DNA of 55,517 bases from Paraburkholderia domus (GCF_905220705.1 NZ_CAJNAT010000040.1:1-55517); one strand, 5' to 3'; shown: positions 1-8,469, counted from the stretch's first letter. Made by a program: numbers and translations. The notes: generated from the sequence alone by a model not told the origin.

Positions 1-95
1 GGCGGTACCACTCACCACCTCGCCGGGGTTCAGCGCCAGACAACCCTCTTCATGAAACGTCAGCCACGGACCTGTGCCTACCTCCCACTACCGCG
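1..95. other. Left edge, unassigned sequence
   Basis: No gene can be named here. On the minus strand a short frame stays open from about position 87 to the window edge and reads in part GPWLTFHEEGCLALNPGEVV, which looks protein-like but was not recognised. It is cut by the window edge and lies directly beside broken recombinase pieces, so it may be another fragment. Confidence 0.3.
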
Positions 96-419
96 TCAGC
101 GGTTTAGTACAAAATCGATGAGATGACGGAGTGCAGCGCGATCTCCAGGGTAAGGTTGCACATGTCGGGCGCGATAGCGCAAATGCCGTGTCGCCTGGTC
201 GTAGCAGATGTCCTTTACGCTGACACCTGTCTGCTTAAGCCATCGACTAAAGCATGCGGCGATATGTACCTGCTGCTTCATGGACTGTGCGCTATATCCC
301 TGGGCGCTGATCGCATCCGCAAACGATACCAAATGTGCTGCAAGCGGCCCTTCTGGCGTCTGAGAGAGCGTGACGTGATCATGAACGGTGTACTTCACGA
401 TGACCTCCTTCCCCGGCAT
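96..419 (-). pseudogene. Tyrosine recombinase, N-terminal fragment
   Basis: This piece resembles the SAM-like N-terminal DNA-binding domain of the phage-integrase family, of the kind found in recombinase-in-trio elements. It contains the helical stretch HLVSFADAISAQGYSAQSMK followed by a CFSRWL motif. It stops after about 100 residues (…LIDFVLNR), before any catalytic domain, where an intact family member has roughly 300 residues or more. ATG at 419-417 is one possible start. A better one may be GTG at 398-396, because AAGGAGG lies just upstream of it. The piece lies immediately downstream of a catalytic-domain fragment of a different copy, so the locus is scrambled. The family call is from sequence recognition; the RIT-like assignment is inference. 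Confidence 0.6.
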
Positions 420-534
420 GGGGAGCGGGTGGAAGGAGTAAAGATTATCTCTATCCGGCGTCGGCCGTTTGACCTGAAAAGCGCGCCGTCGCGCGAATAC
501 AAGACATAATTCGGAAGGGAACATAGTGCCTCAC

Positions 535-771
535 CACGTGCGGAGATATTCGGCACTTCAGCAGTTCGGGAAACTGTCGCGATGCCATCTCGACCGCGAG
601 GTTCAGGCGTTCGGTAAACCCGACACGCGTGAGCGTCCCACCTGAGCGACCTGGAAAGAGCGGATCATGAGGACTCCGTGGATATTGCTTCAGCCACCGC
701 TTCAGCTCCCTGGCTGGGTCCGGCCACAATGGTACAGAACGATCTTTCCGCTCATGCAAATATTTGCATGA
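535..771 (-). pseudogene. Tyrosine recombinase, catalytic-domain fragment A
   Basis: Read on the minus strand from the palindrome at 752-771, this frame gives CKYLHERKDRSVPLWP and continues to ISPHVVRHY. These are the beta-sheet and HxxRH parts of a tyrosine-recombinase catalytic domain. Family similarity is lost right after HVVRHY, near position 535, so the downstream GH and catalytic Tyr motifs are missing. The 5' half is missing too, because the frame begins exactly at the palindrome, where an oppositely oriented homologue starts. This is a dead fragment. The remaining sequence is diverged from fragment B on the plus strand, so the two are not copies from one recent inverted duplication. 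Confidence 0.6.
752..771. repeat. 20-bp perfect palindrome at an inverted recombinase junction
   Basis: TCATGCAAATATTTGCATGA is its own reverse complement. Read on either strand it encodes part of the same motif, CKYLHE(R/K), which opens both flanking recombinase fragments. The two genes therefore join at a shared, self-complementary codon stretch. Confidence 0.85.
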
Positions 772-1207
772 ACGCAAGGCACGCTGTACGCCTTTGCGTC
801 CAGACGTCGTCGCAATTCTCAAGGAATGGTTCGAGGAACAACGCGGTACGCCTGATGATCCGCTGTTTCCCGCTCTGACCGGCAATCGCCTCAGCGCCGA
901 CGCTCTCCAAAGGCTCGTTGCGCGTCATGTCGCGACCGCAGAGCAGATCTGTCCTTCGCTGAAGCTCAAGAACGTCACGCCACACACGCTACGCCACGCC
1001 GCTGCAATGACATTGTTAAGACGAGGTGTGGACTTGAGTGTCATCGCACTTTGGCTCGGCCACGAATCTACCGAGTCAACACAGATTTACCTGCACGCTG
1101 ACATGGAACTCAAGGAACGTGCTCTGTCTCATGTGTCGCAATCCGGGCAAGTCCCCGGTCGATATCAGCCGCCGGACTCACTGCTTGCATTCCTCGAGGG
1201 GCTTTGA
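764..1207 (+). pseudogene. Tyrosine recombinase, catalytic-domain fragment B
   Basis: This frame of about 147 residues carries the C-terminal catalytic domain of a tyrosine recombinase. It has HERKARCTPLRP, then PHTLRHAAAMTLLRRGVDLS, then LWLGHESTESTQIYLHAD, which match the HxLRH box, the GH motif and the catalytic Tyr region (Tyr in QIYLHAD). The first catalytic Arg region and the N-terminal domain are absent. The nominal TTG start lies inside the palindrome and is probably not a true start. The frame runs to a natural-looking stop at 1205-1207. It is judged inactive because it lacks the DNA-binding domain. Confidence 0.7.
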
Positions 1208-1286
1208 TTATGCCGCTCGTCAAGCGTTCGATCCGAGCGCCGCCGGCATCTGCAGTGAGGCAATCCAGTGCGCGCGGCATAATTCG

Positions 1287-1537
1287 ACCGACGGCATTAT
1301 CCCTGCGGAAATTCCATTCGACCGTTTGTCGTCGCACGCAAAAGCTTCCTGTTTGCCGATGCCGTTGCTGGCGCACATGCGAGTGCGAATCTTTATTCGC
1401 TGGTCGAGTCAGCAAAAGCCAACGGCATCGACCCGTACTGCTACCTCACCTGGCTGTTCCAGCACCTCCCACTGGCGAAGACCGTTGACGACTACGACGC
1501 GCTGTTGCCGTGGAAGATGCCCGCCGATCTCCGCTGA
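1287..1537 (+). pseudogene. IS66-family transposase (TnpC), C-terminal remnant
   Basis: From about 1313 the frame reads SIRPFVVARKSFLFADAVAG, then ASANLYSLVESAKANGIDPY, and ends DDYDALLPWKMPADLR before TGA at 1535-1537. This is the typical C-terminal tail of the IS66 DDE transposase. Just upstream, TDGIIPAE belongs to the same protein but sits in another frame, so a one-base loss near 1308 is likely. Only about 80 of some 500 residues remain. It begins right after the recombinase fragment, which suggests nested or successive insertions. No clear terminal inverted repeat was found. Confidence 0.75.
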
Positions 1538-2176
1538 CCCGTCTCCTTACCACACAATTTACGCGTCAGAGCACCTCTGAGTAGCGTCGTTCGTGGACCG
1601 CTTACGTTCATTCGTGGGACGTTGCCTAGGAGCATTGACGGCGGTTTGTTGCAAAAGAGGTGGCAACGTGCGTGGTGCGGCAGCGCGCGCTCTGTCTCGC
1701 GGCACTCCACGACGTGCTGCAGTTCCTGACATGCTGCATCTCGTTGCCGACGACATGCATTCATCACGTCAGGCAACTGTCTACAGGCCTGTCGTTTCCA
1801 TTTTTTCGCAATGATGCCTGGTCCGTATGACGTCGGAGATAGCGAAATCCTGCTATCTTGGAGCAAGGATATGCCACGCGTTCGACGACAAAGCGTAGTG
1901 CGCCCCAGTACGAGTGAATGACCCGATTGAGCGCGCGTTATCGGGCAGCCGTCACGATTTGCCCCGCGAATCTGCTGTTCCGAATTTACGAACGTGGTGT
2001 TTCAGCGTGGAGGAGCTTCCCACTACAACATCTATCCACCTAAAATGACTTCGGCGTGCCTTTTTATGTCGGTCGTTCACCTGGAAGAATTGACATTCAA
2101 TCCAGCGCCGCACTGCTGGCAGCTGCTTCAATCAGCAATCCGGACGCTTGCCCGCTTTTCGAGGAGGAACATCGCA
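1538..2176. other. Intergenic, no supported gene
   Basis: This stretch of about 640 bp separates the mobile-element remnants from the first intact gene. Several short frames exist on both strands, but none has a recognisable motif or a ribosome site. A TTGACA hexamer at 2090-2095 has no matching -10 at a usable distance. Confidence 0.5.
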
Positions 2177-2473
2177 ATGGACGATTTTTACGTGCTTGTC
2201 GCGCTTTACGCGAAGGAGGGGCGGGAAGCGGAACTTGGCACAGCGCTGGCCGCCGTCGTCGAACCATCTCGCAGTGACGAAGGCAATCTGCGTTACGAAA
2301 TGTTTGAGGATCAGGCCGACCCGAGACGCTTCGTGTTTCTGGAGCACTGGGCAAGCCCGGAAACCCAGCATAAGCACCATACCGGAAGCAAGCACATTCT
2401 GGACTTCAACGCGAAGAGCAGTGACGCGGTGGAGAAAGTTGAAATCTTCTATCGATTGACACAGGTTATCTAG
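2177..2473 (+). CDS. Antibiotic biosynthesis monooxygenase (ABM) domain protein
   Basis: A 98-residue cytoplasmic protein of the ABM fold, a dimeric ferredoxin-like barrel found in cofactor-free quinol monooxygenases such as YgiN. Visible family features are VLVALYAKEGREAEL near the N-terminus, the EGNLRYEMFEDQADPRRFVF core, EHWAS, and the H-rich helix before HILDFN. ATG at 2177 is chosen because GAGGAGG lies 9 bases upstream; longer in-frame upstream extensions lack family similarity. It is a clear paralogue of the gene at 4456-4749. A 7-bp inverted repeat (2476-2482 with 2497-2503) follows the stop without a T-run. The likely role is oxidation or detoxification of quinols or reactive carbonyls; the substrate cannot be read from the sequence. 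Confidence 0.85.
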   Translation: MDDFYVLVALYAKEGREAELGTALAAVVEPSRSDEGNLRYEMFEDQADPRRFVFLEHWASPETQHKHHTGSKHILDFNAKSSDAVEKVEIFYRLTQVI

Positions 2474-2886
2474 CTTGGCGGGCCGTTGAAAAGCGCCCCG
2501 CCATGACCACCGAAGCAGTGTTCACGAGGTTTGCGCACGAGATTTGCCGCTGAATTTCGGGTTCACTGGGTGGACTTTTCTGGCAATGCGCATGTGCGCG
2601 GGCGCCGTGCCGTGCAGTCCCCACGCCGTGGCGGCTCATCGAGTTGCCCCTTGAGCACGAAGCACCACACTTGGCATTCGCGCCATGCGGGTCAGACAGT
2701 TTTGCTCTCAGTTGAAGCTGGGGCAGCAGCCTTGCCTAACTGCGGCAGCAAATAGGCGAGGCGCATGAGGCGTAGCCCACGATGCCTTGCGCCGGCCGGA
2801 TCGGCTGGGTCCTGTGTGCCGCATGGTTGAAAGCTGTGTTGCGGCGGAGCCAGTGTCGTCCTCGGGCATGGCGGCAGGCCGGTGTT
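2474..2886. other. Intergenic between convergent genes
   Basis: The only structure seen is the GC-rich hairpin TGGCGGG/CCCGCCA (2476-2503) just after the plus-strand gene. It could act as a weak terminator, but no T-run follows. No coding frame here has family features. Confidence 0.45.
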
Positions 2887-3294
2887 TTACCGCTCGCGCA
2901 TCGTGGTATCGATACGTGTGCCTCGCTTGATAAATAGCGTAACCAGCGTCCTCTCGCAGATTTCCGCAAGACGCTTGCGCTGAACCTGCTCCAGTTGCGC
3001 ATCAACGCAGACAGTGCGGCGGATGTACTGTGAGCCATCGCGATCGACATGCAGATCGGCGTTGACGCTGATCCGCCCAACTGGCCACGCTTTCTTCTGC
3101 ATGTACATTCTGAGCGTTGCCGCGGTACACGCGACGAGACCGGACAATACGAATGCAAAGGGCGCTGGACCACGATCCTGTCCGCCTTCGTGTAGCCCTT
3201 CGTCACCAACGAGGGCGTGCTTGCCTGCCTCGATCCTGACGAGATAGTCAGGTGCGTCGATGTCGAGTTCGGCGGTAGCGGTGGCGAGTGGCAT
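2887..3294 (-). CDS. OsmC/Ohr-family protein
   Basis: A 135-residue member of the OsmC family, which reduces organic hydroperoxides or fatty-acid peroxides with a Cys pair. The expected order is present: a GPAPFAFVLSGLVAC stretch with Cys56 before a long helix (TAATLRMYMQKKAW), a VDRDG beta turn, and a second Cys113 in EICERTLV, the position of the partner Cys. ATG at 3294 has GAGGAG upstream. It lies 9 bp after the pirin gene on the same strand and is probably co-transcribed with it. The neighbours suggest a role in oxidative or electrophile stress. The preferred substrate is not known. Confidence 0.85.
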   Translation of the reverse strand: MPLATATAELDIDAPDYLVRIEAGKHALVGDEGLHEGGQDRGPAPFAFVLSGLVACTAATLRMYMQKKAWPVGRISVNADLHVDRDGSQYIRRTVCVDAQLEQVQRKRLAEICERTLVTLFIKRGTRIDTTMRER

Positions 3295-3303
3295 GGTGTC
3301 TCC

Positions 3304-4194
3304 TCATTGATGATTCGATGCCGCAGCGGGGGGCGGCGGCAATGGAATCCGGTCTGTTTCGCCGCGGACGGGAGGGAATTCGTCCGCCTCCCAACTTCGC
3401 TTTGCCTCCTCGATCGCTTCCTCCGAACTGGATACGAAGTTCCAGTACATGAAGCGCGGCCCGTCGAGCGGGGCACCGCCAAGCAGAAAAAACCTGGTGG
3501 GCGAAGCCGCGGTCACCTCTACCTCGTGGCCAGTCGCCAGGACTGCCATCGTGCCGGCTGCTACGGTTGTGCCATTGACGGTAATGTCCGCGTCGAGTGG
3601 ATAGATAGCCCGTTCTGCATGGTCAGCCGGGATTCGGATGATTGCTGCCGTCGCGAATTCCATCGCTACATAGAGCGTTGACGTGAATACTTCGACAGGA
3701 GAACGCTCGCCAAGAAAGTCTCCTGCAATCACGGTGATGTCGACACCTTGCCGCGAAATCTTCGGCAGACTCCGGGAATCATGATGCGCAAATGACGGTT
3801 CGATGTCTTGAAATGCCTTGGGAAGCGCCACCCAGGTCTGGATGCCATGCAGCCGGGTTGCATTTTCCAGCACCGGCGATCTTTCCGAGTGAGTGATACC
3901 ACGTCCAGACGTCATCCAGTTGACGTCGCCCGGCGCAATACGCTGAACATATCCGATGCTGTCGCGGTGCACCAGTTCACCTTCGAAGAGATACGTGACG
4001 GTGGCGAGACCGATATGCGGGTGGGGGCGCACGTTTAACCCCTTGCCTGGCGCCAGCGTTACCGGCCCGAGATGATCGAGGAACACGAACGGCCCGACGG
4101 AACGTGCAGCCTGTGCAGGCAGGAAACGGCGGACGATGATTCCGTCGCCCAGATCGCGTTCGTGGGGCGTAAGAAGACTTTTGATTGCGGGCAT
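3304..4194 (-). CDS. Pirin family protein
   Basis: A 296-residue bicupin. The N-terminal cupin carries the pirin iron site: His58 and His60 in RPHPHIG, and His102 with Glu104 in GITHSERS. Family members include quercetin-2,3-dioxygenase-like enzymes and redox-sensing partner proteins. The C-terminal half, with GGAPLDGPRFMYWNFVSS, is also typical. GGAG lies 9 bases before ATG at 4194. The length is usual for the family. OsmC follows after 9 bp, and an ABM and a DoxX gene lie upstream on the same strand. A second, rather different pirin is at 21648-22538. Enzyme or sensor function cannot be decided here. Confidence 0.88.
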   Translation of the reverse strand: MPAIKSLLTPHERDLGDGIIVRRFLPAQAARSVGPFVFLDHLGPVTLAPGKGLNVRPHPHIGLATVTYLFEGELVHRDSIGYVQRIAPGDVNWMTSGRGITHSERSPVLENATRLHGIQTWVALPKAFQDIEPSFAHHDSRSLPKISRQGVDITVIAGDFLGERSPVEVFTSTLYVAMEFATAAIIRIPADHAERAIYPLDADITVNGTTVAAGTMAVLATGHEVEVTAASPTRFFLLGGAPLDGPRFMYWNFVSSSEEAIEEAKRSWEADEFPPVRGETDRIPLPPPPAAASNHQ

Positions 4195-4352
4195 CGATGG
4201 TACTCCATGTGTCGTCGCCTTTCCCGGCCGGCGGACGGCGGGGTATTACCTGGTTCCGCGTTCCGCATGATCAAACAGTCCAGCCGGGTGCGAGTTTTCT
4301 CATTCGGCCCCCGGCGTGGCCCGGGTAAGCTCGCATGCTACCGGGCGCGGAA

Positions 4353-4368
4353 ATTTGCTATCGCAAAT
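4353..4368. promoter_or_regulatory. Inverted repeat upstream of pirin, possible operator
   Basis: ATTTGC-TATC-GCAAAT is a 6-bp inverted repeat with a 4-base spacer. CCGGGC at 4341-4346 and GCCCGG near 4372-4377 extend the symmetry. It lies in the 261-bp gap between the ABM gene and the pirin gene, about 160 bp before the pirin start. It may be a regulator site or a hairpin ending the ABM transcript. Confidence 0.35.
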
Positions 4369-4455
4369 ACGGCCCGGCACGTAATCCGGTTTTCGTCCGC
4401 GCGTTTGGGATGGCAGGGCCCCTCCGAGGAAGCGAAGTGACACGGCGTGGCACGT

Positions 4456-4749
4456 TCATGCAATCTGGCCGAGTTTGAATACCTCTGCTTTCTCGACCGC
4501 ATTGACTCCATGTGCGTGGAAATTCAGAATGTGCTTGCCCTGGGCGTGGTGCTTTTCCCGCAACATCGCGTCGGACCAATGTTCGACTAGGACGAACCGG
4601 CGCGGATCGCCCTCATCCTGAAGCAGTTCGTAGCGCAAGTTGCCCTCCTCGTTCTTCGAAGGATTGACCAGGGCGATCAGGTCGGCACGTAGCTGTTCCT
4701 CCTGCCCCTGCTTTGCATACAGTACGGCAACGATATGAAGGTCGCTCAT
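4456..4749 (-). CDS. Antibiotic biosynthesis monooxygenase (ABM) domain protein
   Basis: A 97-residue ABM-fold protein, closely related to the one at 2177-2473: both carry NLRYE, GDPRRFVLVEHW or its variant, and KHIL(N/D)F. Such proteins act as dimers that oxidise quinols or polyketide-like rings without a cofactor. AGGAG lies 7 bases before ATG at 4749. It follows DoxX by 59 bp on the same strand, so the two may form an operon leading toward the pirin and OsmC genes. The neighbours suggest a quinone or electrophile stress unit; this is inferred from context. Confidence 0.85.
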   Translation of the reverse strand: MSDLHIVAVLYAKQGQEEQLRADLIALVNPSKNEEGNLRYELLQDEGDPRRFVLVEHWSDAMLREKHHAQGKHILNFHAHGVNAVEKAEVFKLGQIA

Positions 4750-4808
4750 AATTTGACTCCTATCGGTTGATGGGTCCGGTCAGAAAAACAGCGTGGCTGC
4801 AGCAGGCG

Positions 4809-5195
4809 TCAGGGACGTACGGCGAAGCTGCCCGGCCCGGACGCGATCAGGATGACGAATCCGCCAATGATACTGATGTGCTCGAGAAAGCCAGTCAGGA
4901 AAAGGGTCCGCTGCGTGCCTTGCTGGTTCCAGAAATCGTAGAAAACCACCGCGGTTGCCAGGGTGAATATCGCCAGCAGCACAGACGCGATCACGGTCTG
5001 ATAGCCAGCGATGATGGCGAGGCCGCATACGAGCTGGACGGCGATCGTGCAACTGAGTGCGAGGCGTGGAAAGGGAAGCTTTTTCGCCTCGACTTCTTCA
5101 AGGCCGTGGCTGAAGAACACGAGCTTGTTGATGCCGCTAAGTACATACATCAGTGCGATGAAGACGCGTCCGGCAAGAAGATAATAGTCGGTCAT
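4809..5195 (-). CDS. DoxX family membrane protein
   Basis: A 128-residue inner-membrane protein with four predicted helices: near residues 5-28 (after MTDYYLLAGR), 45-65, 70-90 and 105-122. The opening LAGRVFIALMYVLSGINKL and the central QLVCGLAIIAGY are DoxX/YphA-like. Members are linked to thiosulfate:quinone oxidoreductase or to redox stress complexes, but most are uncharacterised. The ribosome site before ATG at 5195 is weak. It sits between the isochorismatase-like gene and an ABM gene on the same strand, a common pairing for stress-induced DoxX genes. Confidence 0.85.
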   Translation of the reverse strand: MTDYYLLAGRVFIALMYVLSGINKLVFFSHGLEEVEAKKLPFPRLALSCTIAVQLVCGLAIIAGYQTVIASVLLAIFTLATAVVFYDFWNQQGTQRTLFLTGFLEHISIIGGFVILIASGPGSFAVRP

Positions 5196-5423
5196 ACGCT
5201 TTTACCAACGGGTGATTGAATGCGTGCGGACTTTGCCCCGTTCGGTGTATCACTACCTCACGGCACCCGCGGATCGTTTGTCTGGTTCTCGTTCGTCGCG
5301 GCCTGGTCAGCAAGGCCGCAACCGGCGATCGAGGGTCGAGCTGGCACACAGGATGCGGTCGACGCACCCCGCCGCCGCTCGCTACGTCGCGCGGGCGCCA
5401 TGAGCGTCCGCGCCGGGTTCCGT

Positions 5424-6062
5424 TCAGGTACGGTCGTACGAGAACTGGATCCCCGCAGTACCGCCTGTTTCGACGAACAGGTCAATGAAGGCAGGAACAG
5501 TTTCACTGCGTGACCAGTCGCGCTGCAATTCGCAGAACAGCTGGGCGACGCTGATCATCTGGCCGCCAGCCTGCTCGATGCGGCGCAGCGCGGCATCGTG
5601 CGCGGCGACGGACGTCCCGCCGACGGCGTCAGTCACCACATATACCTCGTAGCCTTCCTTGAGCGCGTCCAACGCGGGAAACGTGAGGCACGCCTCGGTC
5701 CACAACGCAGTCATGATCAGCTTCTTGCGGCCGGTTGCTTTCACCGCCGCGCGGAATTCGACGTCTTCCCAGGAGTTGATCGAGGTCCGGTCGTATGTCG
5801 GGTAGTCGCCCAGCACCGCGCGCAATTGTGGGATCGGCGGCTTGTTCAGGCCGGTCTTCACGTTCACCGTCGAGTGGACGATCGGCAGCTTGTAGGCAAT
5901 CGCAGCTTTAGACGCACCGACGATGTTGTTGACCAGCAGCTGACGGTCCATCGACGCGATCGAATTGACCTGGACAGGCTGGTAGTCGATGACGATGAAG
6001 GCGGCGTTTTGCGGGGTCAACAGATGATCGTTCGCGGGATCGCGAATGGGTTCGCTAGCCAT
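5424..6062 (-). CDS. Isochorismatase-family cysteine hydrolase
   Basis: A 212-residue cytoplasmic hydrolase of the isochorismatase-like fold (YcaC-type). The nucleophile is Cys125 in WTEACLTFPA, and Asp26 in FIVIDYQPVQ is the expected acidic partner. A basic residue in GRKKLIM completes the usual triad region. GGAG lies 9 bases before ATG at 6062. The family splits amide, imide or enol-ether bonds; the real substrate of YcaC-type members is mostly unknown. A homologue with the same motif order is at 10670-11350. It is separated from DoxX by about 230 bp in which no gene could be supported. Confidence 0.85.
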   Translation of the reverse strand: MASEPIRDPANDHLLTPQNAAFIVIDYQPVQVNSIASMDRQLLVNNIVGASKAAIAYKLPIVHSTVNVKTGLNKPPIPQLRAVLGDYPTYDRTSINSWEDVEFRAAVKATGRKKLIMTALWTEACLTFPALDALKEGYEVYVVTDAVGGTSVAAHDAALRRIEQAGGQMISVAQLFCELQRDWSRSETVPAFIDLFVETGGTAGIQFSYDRT

Positions 6063-6304
6063 GGCTATTTCTCCGGTTCAGAGGTAAGTGTGGTCCTGCA
6101 GCAGGCGCCGGGCGGGCTATGCCGGAACGCCGCTGACGCTACTGCGAATGCTGACGAGCGAGACAGGATGACAGGCGGCAGCTTTCGCAGGACGGCGGGT
6201 TCCGTCGCTGCCTGTTTCGTGACAGAAGTGCTCGATCAGCTTTCGTAGCATAGGCGAAGCATCGCACGGAGCGCGAGTGTTTTTTGCCGAACATTGTGTT
6301 CGGC

Positions 6305-6947
6305 GTTCCGGAACGGGATGACATCGAAGCGTTGCTCTTCGAGCGCGACGTGATCGTGACGTACGAGACAATCTGATGCTGGTGCGATACATTCGGCGCG
6401 CGCTTTGCTCATCAGGCGAAGGCGGCGCGACACAAGTCTGGCAGTACGCGACTTCTTGATGAGATGTTCGTTGCGCTGCGCGGCGAACCCTACCTGTTAT
6501 GGCGCGCAGTTGACGAACATGGTACTGAACTCGACATCGGGCTGCAAAAGTAGCGTGACAAGGCTGCCGCCAAACGGTTCTTCAGGCGCGCGCTGCGCTC
6601 GAGCCCGTACCGTACAAGATCGTCACCCATCAACTGCGAAGTTAACCGGCCGCAAAGGCCGCAATTCCAGAGTTGGTGAACGTGAGGCATGTGTTCGTCA
6701 GAGCGGCCGCCCGACTGAACAACCGGGCGGAGAAGCCACCAAACCACACGTGAACGCGAGCGACGTATGCGCGGCTTTCGTGATCCGCGACGCACGCACA
6801 CATTCCTGTCGAGCTTCGAACCGACAACACTTCGCATTGAAGCGCAATCTGCTGCGCGCTTCGCTCCACTGCAAGCAGCTCGCGATCCGCTTCGCCGCCT
6901 GGTACGAATTCACCGAAGTTACCCAAAAACCGTCGACAGGTTTTTGA
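6305..6947 (+). pseudogene. IS6-family transposase, decayed
   Basis: Across three frames the strand spells an IS6-type DDE transposase. IEALLFERDVIVTYETI is followed by a TGA, then CWCDTFGARFAHQAKAAR, LLDEMFVALRGEPYLLWRAV and VDEHGTELDIGLQK, ending in a TAG where Arg is expected. RDKAAAKRFFRRALRSSP is intact, but later IVTHQLRS meets TAA where Tyr-Pro-Ala is usual. AAIPELVNVRHVFVRAAARL, MRGFRDPRRT and the tail HFALKRNLLRASLHCKQL are all recognisable. At least three in-frame stops and two or more frameshifts make it inactive. Clear terminal repeats were not found. Confidence 0.8.
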
Positions 6948-7374
6948 ACATTCGTTTGACCCGCAGCCGTTCCGTGATTTTCTCAATATTTCGACAGTGC
7001 CCATCACAGTCATTCTGATAAGACCTGGTAAAGAAGGGGGGCGCCGAAGGGAACAACCTCAACGGCACCTGTGCCATGTATGACGATTTACGAATGCAAC
7101 GCCCGGCTTGCTCCCTGGCGATGTCGCAGACCTGCGATATCCGGTACCACGTGCCATACGAAACACACCGGTAACACTGTCGCCTTGCCAGATCCGTTGA
7201 CTCGGGTGCGATTCGCAATGAGCCGATCCGATCCGCACAATAGCCAGCACTCCGCACAGTTTGCCCACTTCCGTCTGATCCGGATTGCCAGTGTCATGGT
7301 GGAGCCTCGATGAACGATCTCGATCCTACGCCCGGAGCCGCGCAATATGGAGCTGGCAGGCATCGGCGGGTGGA
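6948..7374. other. Intergenic, no supported gene
   Basis: About 430 bp between the dead IS6 transposase and the convergent porin gene. Short frames occur on both strands without motifs or good ribosome sites. Nothing functional could be assigned. Confidence 0.5.
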
Positions 7375-8469
7375 TCAGAATGCAGTTGTCACGCCAATCC
7401 GTGTGAGGAACTGGCTCGGCCCGCTCGAAGCGCTGTTCGGGCTGAGCAGGCCATTGATCCAGGCGTGCGCGCCCGCTCCGTGCGCGTACTGATAAACCGT
7501 TTCCACATAGGCGGACGTGTGCTTCGAGAAAAAGTACTGCAGCGTTGACGTTAGCTGATGTGCAGCATTGTCGTTGAGTGTGGCGTTACCCTTCATGTAC
7601 TCATAATCGGCACCCCACGCCCACGCAGTAGATACACGGTAATACGCCCCCACCTCCACGACATTCACCTGGGCGCCATTGAAGGTGTTCCTCGTATTCG
7701 TGTACAGCAGATTCAGCGTCACCGTGCCGAATGCATATTTCGCGCCGCCACCCCAGTTCCGAAGCCCGTCATGCCCGTTGTTGAACTCGGGATACTTCAC
7801 CTCGACGTAAGCGAGGCCGACCCCCAGGGCGCCATGCACATAGTTGGCACCGAAGCTGACGGTGCTGTTTGCCGAAAAGTCTCCCCCCTGATTGCCAAAG
7901 CCGTACATCGCCCCCGCGCTGAACCCTGCGATGACCGGACTCGTGTATTTGACGGAATCAGGCACACGGCTCCCACCGCCCACCCGGTCGAAATCAAAGG
8001 CCCCTGTCGGATTTCCGGGAATCGCCAGTCCGGTGAACGGCCCCTGACGAAAGTTGTAGAGGCCGCCGAACACAACTCCCGCCTCAACACCCGCATCCGC
8101 CAGCGAATCGGTCATGAAGTCATACTGATTACCTAGCGTCAGTCTCCCCCACCGGTCGTTTGATACGCCAATCAGCGCCGTCCGGTTGAATATCAATCCA
8201 GGTCCAGGAAGGGACGCGCCGCTGCCAAGATCGAACTGGGACAGAAGGTCGAAAACGACTTTCGTGCCGCCGCCAATATCCCCCGCCCCCCTGAACTCCA
8301 GCAGATTAGGCGCCGCAATTCCGCTGTCGGACACGGCGGCCCGCTGTCCTCCTTCATTGCTGATCGCTGTCATGCCAGCGTCGATGGTTCCTTGTATCTG
8401 CACGCTGCTTTGCGCATGAACCTGACTCGCCAGCAAGATGACTCCGGCAGTCGCCAGTGCTTTCTTCAA
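7375..8469 (-). CDS. Gram-negative porin, Burkholderia type
   Basis: An outer-membrane general diffusion porin of about 364 residues. A signal peptide (KKALATAGVILLASQVHAQ) is followed by mature SSVQIQGTIDAG, beta strands rich in aromatic and Gly residues, and a C-terminal Phe (…LTRIGVTTAF) as needed for outer-membrane insertion. The ATG at 8475-8473 touches AGGAG directly with no spacer. TTG at 8469-8467 has correct spacing and gives a typical porin start (KKAL…), so TTG is preferred. It is more distant from the other two porins in the window (27641 and 43536), which resemble each other. It faces a transposase remnant and stands alone. Confidence 0.9.
   Translation of the reverse strand: MKKALATAGVILLASQVHAQSSVQIQGTIDAGMTAISNEGGQRAAVSDSGIAAPNLLEFRGAGDIGGGTKVVFDLLSQFDLGSGASLPGPGLIFNRTALIGVSNDRWGRLTLGNQYDFMTDSLADAGVEAGVVFGGLYNFRQGPFTGLAIPGNPTGAFDFDRVGGGSRVPDSVKYTSPVIAGFSAGAMYGFGNQGGDFSANSTVSFGANYVHGALGVGLAYVEVKYPEFNNGHDGLRNWGGGAKYAFGTVTLNLLYTNTRNTFNGAQVNVVEVGAYYRVSTAWAWGADYEYMKGNATLNDNAAHQLTSTLQYFFSKHTSAYVETVYQYAHGAGAHAWINGLLSPNSASSGPSQFLTRIGVTTAF

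Noticed and set aside
2090..2095. TTGACA as a -35 for the first ABM gene
   Set aside because: The hexamer at a 17-base distance (CTGCTG) is not a -10, and no other spacing works.
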